From NCBI GenBank assembly GCA_021730825.1, contig JAKFYO010000376.1:1-19444 (forward strand): 19,444 nucleotides of DNA, in the 5' to 3' direction. Below the pieces are notes generated by a model, which was not told the origin of the DNA, ran no database searches, and saw only the letters and a program-made list of their open reading frames with translations. Position numbers and translations under genes: made by a program. Shown here in pieces: positions 8,262 through 15,822 of this stretch. Within the stretch, counting starts at the first letter, position 1, and each line of letters opens with the position of its first letter. The stretch comes from Hyphomicrobiales bacterium. GTDB taxonomy: Bacteria > Pseudomonadota > Alphaproteobacteria > Rhizobiales > Xanthobacteraceae.

Positions 8262-8797
8262 AGCTGTTGCGTACTATTCGTCTCGATCCGTCGGACACGT
8301 TCGTTTTCGACAAGCCTGCGGAGCCGGGCGAATGGGCGGTGTCGGGTGCATTCGAATACTGGGATCGTGATCTCGGCGCACTCGCTGGGAAAGATCGTGC
8401 GGCGTTCCGAGGCGGCTTTCTTGGCGTCGCGTCGATGGGCCGCTCGACGCTTGTGCAGATCGTGCAAGCGAAGGACGGCGACCGGGCCGAAGTGATAGAG
8501 ACGCTTGCGCGCCAGCTGGTCGCGCATTTTGGCGCGCCGGACGTAGAGGCCGCGCGTGCCGCGGCCGAAGAAGAGGTCGCCTTCGCGGAGTCGCTTTGCG
8601 AATATCCGCCGGACATTCTCGTTGCCGTGCATCGTACGGTGGAAGACGGCACAATCCGCGAAGCGTTTCGCTCTTTGCAGCCGGCGGAGAAAGGCCCGAA
8701 GCGGTTTCGTGCCTTTAACTTTCACGAAGTCCACGGCGAAGACGAAGTCGAGGAACGCGTTGATCTCGCCGGCATGATCGAAGGAAAGCGGCAATGA
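8258..8797 (+). CDS. DUF6505 family protein
   Basis: A 179-residue protein beginning MKLLRTIRLDPSDTFVF when started at TTG 8258; the TTG overlaps the upstream TGA as TTGA, the same geometry as the other junctions here, so I prefer it to the TTG at 8225, which would add 11 unrelated residues. The protein is soluble, mixed alpha/beta in appearance, with an acidic helix around residues 90-110 and no signal peptide, cysteine cluster or known catalytic motif. It occurs with the ligase-like, DUF6352, DUF3305 and DUF3306 genes and formate dehydrogenase, so a maturation or assembly role is a reasonable guess. Its molecular function is not known to me. Confidence 0.75.
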   Translation: MKLLRTIRLDPSDTFVFDKPAEPGEWAVSGAFEYWDRDLGALAGKDRAAFRGGFLGVASMGRSTLVQIVQAKDGDRAEVIETLARQLVAHFGAPDVEAARAAAEEEVAFAESLCEYPPDILVAVHRTVEDGTIREAFRSLQPAEKGPKRFRAFNFHEVHGEDEVEERVDLAGMIEGKRQ

Positions 8798-9798
8798 AGG
8801 ACTTCTGGCTTTCCTGCGGGCATCACCTGCTCGATCGCGATGAGGGCGGCGGACTCGTCGTGAGCGACGATTTCCTGAAGGTATATTTCGCACGGCCTGA
8901 ATTGGCACCGCCCCCTGAAGCCTGTGTGGTCGAACGCGCGTTACATGCCGCTCTTCTGGAAGACCCCCGCCGCGTCGTAGGGGCTGATGAGATCGCCGCT
9001 ATGGCCGATGAGGACGCGCGCGAGAACTGGCAAGTTGTGCTTGAGTTTCGCGATCATCTCCTGAAGCATCTGACAATTGAGGCTGCTTACCTTGCGCTGA
9101 TCCGCGGTGGCGTTGGCCGTACCCCGCCGCTATTCTTGAACCAGCTGGTTCACGTCATTCTGAGAAACGTACTTGACGAGTGCAAAGACCCGTTTGTCTT
9201 GCGTGCGGGCGAATTGTTTTACCGCTCGCAGCGCGTGACCACGCATGAGGGATCGTTGATCGTCGCGGACGAGGAAACGATTGCCGGCAACAATCCTGCG
9301 CAGGTTTCGCCGCTGGTCGGCATGCTCGGCATAGAAAAATCGGCAGAGATCGACATCCTCAACGACGACAATGCGGACACGTACTACGAACGGAGCGATC
9401 GTTACGACATGGCGCTCGATCTGACCGCGGGCCGCCGCGGTCATGAAGCGCTTGGCGAGGTAATTTCGCGCTGGGTCCGCCATCTGCTTGCGATGGAAAC
9501 GAGCGTGGTTCCGGTCGTCGAACTCAAAGATGCCCGCTTTACCTGGTACGTCGGCCTTGACACCGAAGGCACGAAGATTGGCGACATGCTCTGGAATGGC
9601 GAGCAAATCGATGCCGCGATGCAAGGCCTACTCGTTGCGCTTTATGCGCTTCGCGTTCAGGGCGATGACGCGCCGAAAGACAAGGACGCGCCGCCCGCTT
9701 ATCTGATCCTCGGCATGTCCGATGAGAAGATGATCCGTATGAAGCCGCAGAATCTTTTGACAGGGTTGAACGTGAAGCGTCTGGAGGCGGCGACATGA
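8794..9798 (+). CDS. DUF6352 family protein
   Basis: A 334-residue soluble protein opening with MKDFWLSCGHHLLDR; the Cys8-Gly-His10-His11 group could bind metal, though this is only inference. The remainder is mostly helical with an acidic stretch around EIDILNDDNAD (about residues 186-196) and a hydrophobic core around residues 275-290. There is no signal peptide or transmembrane helix. ATG 8794 overlaps the preceding TGA as ATGA, with GGAAAG upstream as ribosome site. Conserved family of unknown function, seen in the formate dehydrogenase accessory operon between DUF6505 and DUF3305. Its length and N-terminus look complete. Confidence 0.78.
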   Translation: MKDFWLSCGHHLLDRDEGGGLVVSDDFLKVYFARPELAPPPEACVVERALHAALLEDPRRVVGADEIAAMADEDARENWQVVLEFRDHLLKHLTIEAAYLALIRGGVGRTPPLFLNQLVHVILRNVLDECKDPFVLRAGELFYRSQRVTTHEGSLIVADEETIAGNNPAQVSPLVGMLGIEKSAEIDILNDDNADTYYERSDRYDMALDLTAGRRGHEALGEVISRWVRHLLAMETSVVPVVELKDARFTWYVGLDTEGTKIGDMLWNGEQIDAAMQGLLVALYALRVQGDDAPKDKDAPPAYLILGMSDEKMIRMKPQNLLTGLNVKRLEAAT

Positions 9799-10307
9799 GC
9801 ACTCCGCTTATCTCAATCCCCGTCGGTGTTGTGGTTGAGCGCCTGAAAGCGCAGAGCAAGTGGATCGACCATATCTGGCGGCCTGCGAACGTGCTGGAAG
9901 GGGTGCCGGATATGGACGCCTGGACTTTGCTCGAAGGCAACAGCGACCGTGCGCTTTTTTATGCAGGCAAAGCAGAAATCGGACTCTATGCGGGGGACGC
10001 CCCGCATTACCGCGAGAACCTTTTGACCGGCTATCCGAAGCTTTGGATCATCTTGAGGCCGACAGGCGTCGAGCCGCCGCTCGAACTCGCCATGGTGACC
10101 GCGAACCCGTTTGAAGGTGAGGGGCTCACGGAAAGCGCGACCGATATTGTGGAGCCGGTGCCGATGCCGGAAACGATGCGCAACAATCTCGCGGCCTTCG
10201 TCGAGCAGCATTACGTTCACGAGCCCTTCTTCAAGCGCAAGCGCGACAAGGCCAATCCAGAAGCGCTGGGCCAGCGGCCCGGCGGCCTAACGGAGAAGAA
10301 GTCGTGA
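9795..10307 (+). CDS. DUF3305 domain protein
   Basis: A 170-residue cytoplasmic-looking protein. The N-terminal stretch IPVGVVVERLKAQSKWIDH (about 8-26), followed by the conserved WRP (28-30), is typical of DUF3305. A central part contains FYAGKAEIGLYAGDAPHYREN and LWIILRP, and the basic C-terminus (FFKRKRDKANPEA) may be disordered. ATG 9795 overlaps the upstream TGA as ATGA and has GGAGG eight bases before it. DUF3305 and DUF3306 genes are regularly adjacent and lie near exported formate dehydrogenases; their function is unestablished to my knowledge. The close pairing suggests the two products form a complex. Confidence 0.85.
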   Translation: MSTPLISIPVGVVVERLKAQSKWIDHIWRPANVLEGVPDMDAWTLLEGNSDRALFYAGKAEIGLYAGDAPHYRENLLTGYPKLWIILRPTGVEPPLELAMVTANPFEGEGLTESATDIVEPVPMPETMRNNLAAFVEQHYVHEPFFKRKRDKANPEALGQRPGGLTEKKS

Positions 10308-10990
10308 ACGAGGAAGAAGAGGGCTTTCTCAATCGCTGGTCGCGCCGCAAGCAAGAGGCGGCGAAAGAACCTGCGGAGGAAGCGGCGAAGCCTGAGGAGC
10401 AGGACACCGCAGCCGGGCAGGCGGATGCAACGAAAGAGCCTGCCGAGGAAGAGTTCGATGTCTCGACACTTCCTCCGATCGAGTCGATCACCGCAGGCAC
10501 CGACATCCGTGCGTTTCTATCGAAGGGTGTGCCTGCGGCGTTGACCCAAGCAGCCCTTCGCCGCGCGTGGAGCGCAGATCCTGCGATCCGCGATTACATC
10601 GGTCTTTCGGAATACTCCTGGGACTTCAACGCACCGGGTCAGTACGGCTTCGGCACGCTCGATCCGTCGGTGAACGTGCAGGAAATGGTCGCCGATGTGT
10701 TCGGCAAGGTGAAGAAGGCGACCGCGGAAGCCGAAACACTGCTTGAGAAAGCAGACCCGGCTGCTTTGCAAACGCAGACTGCGCAGGTGCCATCCGAGCC
10801 GCCATCCTCGGTAGAACTCCGGAGCAAGGATGCCGCGACAGTCGATCACGGCGATTTCGATCCTGCCCACACTGACGAGGAGTCAGGCGACAAAAGCGCG
10901 CAAGCTGCCGCTGCACCGCAACAGTCTGAGTCCGATAGCGAGCTACCGGTTTCACCGGTTCGCCGTCACGGCAGTGCGCTCCCCAACTAA
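10304..10990 (+). CDS. DUF3306 domain protein
   Basis: A 228-residue protein starting at GTG 10304, which overlaps the DUF3305 stop as GTGA. Residues 7-15 (FLNRWSRRK) are the family's basic N-terminal signature; residues 20-50 are Glu/Ala-rich and probably disordered; residues about 55-125 form the conserved core (LPPIESI, FLSKGVP, ALRRAW, DYIGLSEYSWDFN). From about residue 150 the tail is low-complexity, rich in Ala, Ser, Gln and Asp. There is no signal peptide or transmembrane helix. The core looks like a docking module with flexible ends, fitting a scaffold or chaperone role, but that is inference. It is the last gene of the coupled operon; 157 bases separate it from the TorD-fusion gene. 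Confidence 0.85.
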   Translation: MNEEEEGFLNRWSRRKQEAAKEPAEEAAKPEEQDTAAGQADATKEPAEEEFDVSTLPPIESITAGTDIRAFLSKGVPAALTQAALRRAWSADPAIRDYIGLSEYSWDFNAPGQYGFGTLDPSVNVQEMVADVFGKVKKATAEAETLLEKADPAALQTQTAQVPSEPPSSVELRSKDAATVDHGDFDPAHTDEESGDKSAQAAAAPQQSESDSELPVSPVRRHGSALPN

Positions 10991-11013
10991 TTGTCTTCGC
11001 CCACCGCTTCGCC

Positions 11014-11054
11014 TTGTGCGGCGCACAACGAAATAGCTGCTGCCTATATAGGCA
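11014..11054. promoter_or_regulatory. Two palindromes upstream of the HTH-TorD/fdo operon
   Basis: TTGTGC-GGC-GCACAA (11014-11028) is a 6-3-6 inverted repeat, and TGCCTATATAGGCA (11041-11054) is a perfect 14-base palindrome. The TATATA inside the second could act as a -10 box, with the right arm of the first (CGCACA, 11022-11027) in the -35 position 17 bases away; the -35 match is poor. Together they look like an operator/promoter for the operon beginning with a helix-turn-helix protein at 11148. No intrinsic terminator for the upstream DUF operon is visible in this gap. Confidence 0.4.
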
Positions 11055-11147
11055 CAGGCTATTGCGCTATTCCGCCAAGCGGCTACCCTCTTTGAAACAG
11101 TTCTGAAGAAGCGCTGATTCAAGGCGTTCTAATTCTAAACGGAGGGA

Positions 11148-11930
11148 ATGTTGCGCGATCAGGGCTTGGAACATGCCATTCGATCGGTTGGTGGGGTGAG
11201 CGAGCTCGCTCGTCGCATCGGCATCGCGCAGCCGTCTGTCTCAAACTGGAATCGGGTGCCTGCGGAACGTGTCGCTGCCGTTGAAGCCGCGACCGGAATT
11301 TCGCGCACGGCGCTTCGGCCTGATCTTTTTGGAACGGACTTTTACGTGAGCGATACGCTGGACGAGATCGATGTCGCCCGCGCGCAGGAATATGCGCTGC
11401 TTTCCATGCTGCTTGCGAAAGCTCCGACAGCGGATTTATTGACGCGTCTGGAAAACCTCCAGGGCGACGAGAGCGAAATCGGAAAAGCGCATGCGCTGCT
11501 TTCCGACGCCGCTGCTTCAATGAACGCGCAGCAGGTCGATCGCGAATACTTCGACGTGTTCATCGGCGTCGGCCGCGGCGAACTGCTTCCTTATGCGTCC
11601 TATTACCTGACCGGCTTCCTGCATGAGCGTCCGCTCGCGCGTCTGCGCGGCGATCTCTTCCTGCTCGGCATCGAAAAGAACGAAGCCAATCCCGACCCGG
11701 AAGATCACATCGCTTTCCTTTGCGAGATCATGGCCGGCATCGTTGCCAAGCGTTTCCCGGCGCCGATCGGCGCGGACCGCGAGTTTTTTGAAAAACACAT
11801 CAAGCCGTGGGCGAGCCGCTTCTTCGCGGATCTCGAAGCGGCGGAGAGCGCGAAATTCTATCGCAGCGTCGGCAAGCTAGGCCGCGCATTCATTGAAATC
11901 GAAACGGAAGCTTTCGCGCTGCCCTCATAA
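11148..11930 (+). CDS. Helix-turn-helix / TorD-family chaperone fusion
   Basis: A 260-residue two-domain protein. Residues about 5-55 are a Cro/YdaS-like helix-turn-helix (VGGVSELARRIGIAQPSVSNW, helices around 17-36). Residues about 75-255 are an all-helical TorD/DmsD-type chaperone domain with family hallmarks REYFDVFIGVGRGELLPYAS (132-151) and PDPEDH (182-187). TorD-type proteins bind the Tat signal and apo-form of molybdoenzymes; the obvious client is FdoG, encoded two genes downstream. The fused DNA-binding domain suggests it also senses client occupancy and regulates transcription, which is inference. ATG 11148 sits very close to its GGAGG (two bases), so TTG 11151 is an alternative start. 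It leads the fdo operon and is followed after 33 bases by the small Tat-signal gene. Confidence 0.88.
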   Translation: MLRDQGLEHAIRSVGGVSELARRIGIAQPSVSNWNRVPAERVAAVEAATGISRTALRPDLFGTDFYVSDTLDEIDVARAQEYALLSMLLAKAPTADLLTRLENLQGDESEIGKAHALLSDAAASMNAQQVDREYFDVFIGVGRGELLPYASYYLTGFLHERPLARLRGDLFLLGIEKNEANPDPEDHIAFLCEIMAGIVAKRFPAPIGADREFFEKHIKPWASRFFADLEAAESAKFYRSVGKLGRAFIEIETEAFALPS

Positions 11931-11963
11931 GGCGCGCGAGTAACGATCTGGAGGAGGAACGCG

Positions 11964-12164
11964 ATGAAACAGCAGGACAAGAAGGCGGTCGGACGGCGCG
12001 AGTTCTTGCGCACGATGGGCGCAGGTGCGGGTGCCGCTGCGGTAGCTGCGACTCCCATGGTGGCGACGAACGCCGCCGCGCAGCAGCCGAAAGAAGATCC
12101 GAAGACGAAGGCTCGTTATCAGGAAACTGATCACGTGAAGACCTTCTATCGCGTGAACAGCTAA
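11964..12164 (+). CDS. Small Tat-signal protein of formate dehydrogenase loci (TIGR02811 type)
   Basis: A 66-residue protein made mostly of a twin-arginine signal: GRREFLRT (10-17) followed by an Ala/Gly hydrophobic stretch to AVAATPMVATNAAA (about 26-39). The mature part would be only about 27 residues (QQPKEDPKTKARYQETDH and FYRVNS). This fits the family called formate dehydrogenase region Tat target. A very strong ribosome site, GGAGGAGG, lies seven bases before ATG 11964, suggesting a large amount is made. It could be a small structural part of the exported complex or a membrane-anchored spacer; no cofactor ligand is visible. It lies directly before fdoG with 13 bases between. Confidence 0.88.
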   Translation: MKQQDKKAVGRREFLRTMGAGAGAAAVAATPMVATNAAAQQPKEDPKTKARYQETDHVKTFYRVNS

Positions 12165-12177
12165 GAGGGAGGGGCAC

Positions 12178-15132
12178 GTGCTCATCAAAAGAACCGAACG
12201 CGAAGCACGCCGCGGCCAACTCGCCGCCGCCTTTGCTGCAAACACCAGCGGCGGCATCAACCGCCGTACATTCCTGCGCCGCTCCGGTCTTGCTGCCGGC
12301 GGTCTCGCCGCGGTCGGCGCGTTGCCGCTCGCAGGCGCGCGCAAGGCGGAAGCCGGTCCGGTACCGCCCGCAGGCGCGAAGATCGAGATCAAGCGCAACA
12401 TCTGCACGCACTGCTCCGTCGGATGCACCGTCGTCGCGGAAGTCGCGAATGGCGTGTGGATCGGTCAGGAGTCCGGTTACGAAAGCCCGATCAACCGCGG
12501 CTCGCATTGCGCCAAGGGCGCAGCGGTGCGCGAGCTCGTGCACGGCGACCGCCGCCTGAAGTATCCGATGAAGCTCGTGAACGGTCAGTGGACGCGCATC
12601 TCCTGGGACGTCGCGATCAACGAGATCGGCGATAAGCTCGAGGAAATCCGCAAGAAGAACGGACCGGACTCGGTTTACTGGCTCGGCTCCGCGAAGTTCT
12701 CGAACGAAGGCGCGTACCTCAACCGCAAGTTCGCGGCATATTGGGGCACGAACAACGTCGACCATCAGGCGCGTATCTGCCACTCGACCACGGTGACCGG
12801 CGTCGCCAACACCTGGGGTTATGGCGCGCAGACGAACTCCTACAACGACATCCGTAACGCGAAGACCATCGTCTTCATGGGCTCGAACGCCGCTGAAGCG
12901 CATCCGGTCTCGTTGCAGCACGTTCTCTCCGGCAAGGAACAGAACCGCGCGAACTGGATCGTGATGGATCCGCGCATGACCCGCACCGCGGCGCATGCGA
13001 ACGAATTTGTGCGCTTCCGCTCCGGCACGGACATCCCGCTGATCTGGGGCATGATGCACCACATCTTCAAGAACGGCTGGGAAGACAAGGAATTCATCGC
13101 CCAGCGCGTTGCGGACATGGATCTCGTCCGCAAGGAATGTGAGAAGTGGACGCCGGCCGAAGTTGAGCGCGTCACCGGCGTTCCGGGACCGCAACTCGAG
13201 AAGGTTGCGAAGCAGTTCGCAACCGAGAAGCCGTCCACCTTCATCTGGTGTATGGGCGCAACCCAGCACACCGTCGGCACCGCCAACGTCCGCGCGTTCT
13301 GCAACCTGCTGCTTGCCACCGGTAACGTCGGCAAGTTCGGCACCGGCGCGAACATCTTCCGCGGTCACTGCAACGTGCAGGGTGCGACCGACCTCGGGCT
13401 CGATATCGGTTCGCTGCCGCTCTACTACGGTCTCGCACCGGGCGCGTGGGCGCACTGGTCGCGTGTCTGGGGCACCGACGTTAAGTGGCTACAGGCGCGC
13501 TTCGCCGATGAGAAGATGATGGGCGCTGTCGGCATTCCGTCGACCCGCTGGTTCGATGCGACGACGTTGCCGAAAGAACGCGTCACGCAGAGCGACAACC
13601 TCAAGGCCATGATGGTGTTCGGACACGGCGGCAACACTGTGACCCGTATGCCGAAGGCGAAAGAAGGTATTGAGAAGCTCGAACTTCTCGTCGTCGCTGA
13701 CCCGCATCCGACTACCTGGGCCGCGCTCTCCGAGCGCAAGAACGGCACTTATCTCCTGCCGATCTGCACCCAGTTCGAATGCGACGGCTCTCGCACGGCC
13801 TCGAACCGCTCGCTCCAATGGGGCGAACAGATCGTCAAGCCGATCTTCGAATCCAAGAACGACTACGATGTGATGTATCTTCTCGCGAAGAAGCTCGGTC
13901 TCGCCGACGAGATGTTCAAGAACATCAAGGTCACGAACAACCAGCCGCTCGCGGAAGATCTGCTCCGCGAAATCAACCGCGGCGGCTTCTCGACCGGTTA
14001 CTCCGGCCAGTCGCCGGAACGCCTCAAGGCGCACATGAAGCATCAGGACAAGTTCGACCTGGTGACGCTGCGCGCCGTGAAGGATGCGCCGGCCGAAATC
14101 ACCAACGACTATTACGGCCTGCCGTGGCCGTGCTGGGGTACGCCGGAAATCCGGCATCCGGGCACACACACGCTCTACAACACCAACCTTCATGCCAAGG
14201 ATGGCGGCGGTACGTTCCGCGCCCGCTTCGGCGTTGAGCGCGTCGTCAAGACGAAGGTGATGGAGAACGGCGTCGAGGTCGAGAAGGAGCAGCGCTTCAA
14301 CCTGCTCGCGGAAGGCTCGTACTCGGTCGGCTCCGAAATCAAGGACGGTTACCCCGAGTTCACCTACGGCGTGCTCAAGAAGCTCGGCTGGGACAAGGAT
14401 CTCACCGAAGCAGAGCGCGCCACGATCGAGAAGATCGGCGGTAACAACCCGGATGGCGTCGGCTGGGCGATCGATCTCTCCGGCGGCATCATCCGCGTGA
14501 CGCTCGAGCACGGTGTGATGGCATACGGCAACGGCAAGGCCCGCGCGGCTGCGTGGAACCTGCCGGATCCGGTGCCGGTGCATCGCGAGCCGATCTACAC
14601 GCCGCGTCCTGAACTGGTCGGCAAATTCCCGACCTACGCAAACGCCCAGCGCTTCCGCGTTCCTGACATCGGCTTCGATGTGCAGAAGGCGGCGGTCGAC
14701 AAGGGTATCGCCAAGAGCTTCCCGCTGGTGCTCACCTCGGGACGTCTCGTCGAGTACGAAGGCGGCGGCGAAGAAACACGCTCGAACAAGTGGCTTGCTG
14801 AATTGCAGCAGGACTCTTTCATCGAGATCAATCCGCAGGATGCCGCCGACCGCGGCATCAAGGACGGGCAGTGGGTCTGGGTCAGTGGCCCGGAAGACTC
14901 CAAGGCTCGCGTCAAGGCGCTGGTCACTCCGCGCGTCGGCAGAGGCGTCACCTGGATGCCGTTCCACTTCGCGGGCTGGTTCCAGGGCGTCGATCAACGC
15001 AAGAACTATCCGGCAGGTACCGATCCGATCGTGCTCGGCGAGAGCGTGAACTCGGTGACGACCTACGGCTTCGACCCGGCGACGGGCATGCAAGAACCAA
15101 AAGCAACCCTCTGCCAAGTCGCAGCAGCATAA
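12178..15132 (+). CDS. fdoG: Exported formate dehydrogenase catalytic subunit (Mo/W-bis-MGD)
   Basis: Catalytic subunit of the respiratory, Tat-exported formate dehydrogenase; 984 residues, close to the roughly 1015 of E. coli FdnG/FdoG. The Tat signal is NRRTFLRRSGLAAGG (28-42) after an unusually long charged N-terminus. The [4Fe-4S] ligands are Cys76, Cys79, Cys83 and Cys111. The active site reads VDHQARICHS with Cys201-His202, encoded by a plain TGC, where E. coli has selenocysteine encoded by TGA; no SECIS element is needed. It reduces quinone through FdoH and FdoI from the periplasmic side. The start is GTG 12178, with GAGGGAGGGG just before. The next gene follows after 12 bases. Mo or W cannot be decided from sequence alone. 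Confidence 0.95.
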   Translation: MLIKRTEREARRGQLAAAFAANTSGGINRRTFLRRSGLAAGGLAAVGALPLAGARKAEAGPVPPAGAKIEIKRNICTHCSVGCTVVAEVANGVWIGQESGYESPINRGSHCAKGAAVRELVHGDRRLKYPMKLVNGQWTRISWDVAINEIGDKLEEIRKKNGPDSVYWLGSAKFSNEGAYLNRKFAAYWGTNNVDHQARICHSTTVTGVANTWGYGAQTNSYNDIRNAKTIVFMGSNAAEAHPVSLQHVLSGKEQNRANWIVMDPRMTRTAAHANEFVRFRSGTDIPLIWGMMHHIFKNGWEDKEFIAQRVADMDLVRKECEKWTPAEVERVTGVPGPQLEKVAKQFATEKPSTFIWCMGATQHTVGTANVRAFCNLLLATGNVGKFGTGANIFRGHCNVQGATDLGLDIGSLPLYYGLAPGAWAHWSRVWGTDVKWLQARFADEKMMGAVGIPSTRWFDATTLPKERVTQSDNLKAMMVFGHGGNTVTRMPKAKEGIEKLELLVVADPHPTTWAALSERKNGTYLLPICTQFECDGSRTASNRSLQWGEQIVKPIFESKNDYDVMYLLAKKLGLADEMFKNIKVTNNQPLAEDLLREINRGGFSTGYSGQSPERLKAHMKHQDKFDLVTLRAVKDAPAEITNDYYGLPWPCWGTPEIRHPGTHTLYNTNLHAKDGGGTFRARFGVERVVKTKVMENGVEVEKEQRFNLLAEGSYSVGSEIKDGYPEFTYGVLKKLGWDKDLTEAERATIEKIGGNNPDGVGWAIDLSGGIIRVTLEHGVMAYGNGKARAAAWNLPDPVPVHREPIYTPRPELVGKFPTYANAQRFRVPDIGFDVQKAAVDKGIAKSFPLVLTSGRLVEYEGGGEETRSNKWLAELQQDSFIEINPQDAADRGIKDGQWVWVSGPEDSKARVKALVTPRVGRGVTWMPFHFAGWFQGVDQRKNYPAGTDPIVLGESVNSVTTYGFDPATGMQEPKATLCQVAAA

Positions 15133-15144
15133 GGAGCAACGATC

Positions 15145-15741
15145 ATGGCACGCATGAAATTTCTCTGTGACGCCGACCGTTGCATTGAGTGCAACGCTTG
15201 CGTTACCGCCTGTAAGAACGAACACGAAGTACCGTGGGGCATTAACCGCCGCCGCGTGGTGACCATCAACGACGGTCAGCCCGGCGAGCGTTCGGTCTCC
15301 ATGGCCTGCATGCACTGCACCGACGCGCCATGTGCGGCGGTGTGCCCGGTGAACTGCTTCTTCACCACCGCCGACGGCGTTGTCCTTCACTCGAAGGATC
15401 TCTGCATCGGTTGCGGCTACTGCTTCTACGCGTGCCCGTTCGGCGCGCCGCAGTATCCGCGGGTCGGCAACTTCGGTTCGCGTGGCAAGATGGACAAGTG
15501 CACCTTCTGCGCTGGCGGTCCGAACCCGGAAAACACCGCCGCCAACTACGCACAGTACGGCACCAACCGTCTGGCCGAAGGCAAGCTCCCGCTCTGCGCG
15601 GAGATGTGCTCGACCAAGTCGCTCCTCGCGGGCGACGGCGACATCATCGCGAAGATTTACAAGGAACGCGTCGCGAAGCGTGGTTACGGTTCGGGCGCGT
15701 GGGGTTGGAAGACCGCCTATCGCGAAACGATCGCCGGTTAA
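15145..15741 (+). CDS. fdoH: Formate dehydrogenase iron-sulfur (beta) subunit
   Basis: A 198-residue ferredoxin-type subunit carrying electrons from FdoG to the cytochrome b subunit. Four [4Fe-4S] clusters can be assigned from cysteine groups 13/16/19/23, 55/58/63/67, 87/90/93/97 and 119/122 with 151/155. The E. coli counterpart FdnH is nearly 300 residues and ends in a transmembrane anchor; this one ends at TAYRETIAG with no hydrophobic helix, so membrane attachment must come from FdoI. There is no signal peptide, so it is presumably co-exported with FdoG. ATG 15145 has AAGGAG eight bases upstream. It sits between fdoG and fdoI. Confidence 0.95.
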   Translation: MARMKFLCDADRCIECNACVTACKNEHEVPWGINRRRVVTINDGQPGERSVSMACMHCTDAPCAAVCPVNCFFTTADGVVLHSKDLCIGCGYCFYACPFGAPQYPRVGNFGSRGKMDKCTFCAGGPNPENTAANYAQYGTNRLAEGKLPLCAEMCSTKSLLAGDGDIIAKIYKERVAKRGYGSGAWGWKTAYRETIAG

Positions 15742-15754
15742 TTGGATTGGAGGT

Positions 15755-15786
15755 GCGGCGGGGAAATCTGCCGCGCTTCTTTTTGG
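15755..15786 (+). terminator. Hairpin plus T-rich run between fdoH and fdoI (possible attenuator)
   Basis: GCGGC (15755-15759) pairs with GCCGC (15770-15774) around a ten-base loop, followed by GCTTCTTTTTGG. The stem is short and the T run begins a few bases late, so it would be a leaky terminator at best. It lies in the 81-base gap between fdoH and fdoI, the largest gap between structural subunits, and could lower the amount of fdoI mRNA. Confidence 0.3.
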
Positions 15787-15822
15787 GGCAAAAAGAACAA
15801 GATTCAAGACGGGAGTAGAAGC

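Noticed and set aside
12778..12783. Possible selenocysteine site in fdoG, as in E. coli FdnG
   Set aside because: The codon is TGC (cysteine) and the frame has no internal TGA.
11890..13455. 521-codon minus-strand frame opposite the Tat-signal gene and fdoG
   Set aside because: Same antisense artefact of codon bias; no domain and no ribosome site.
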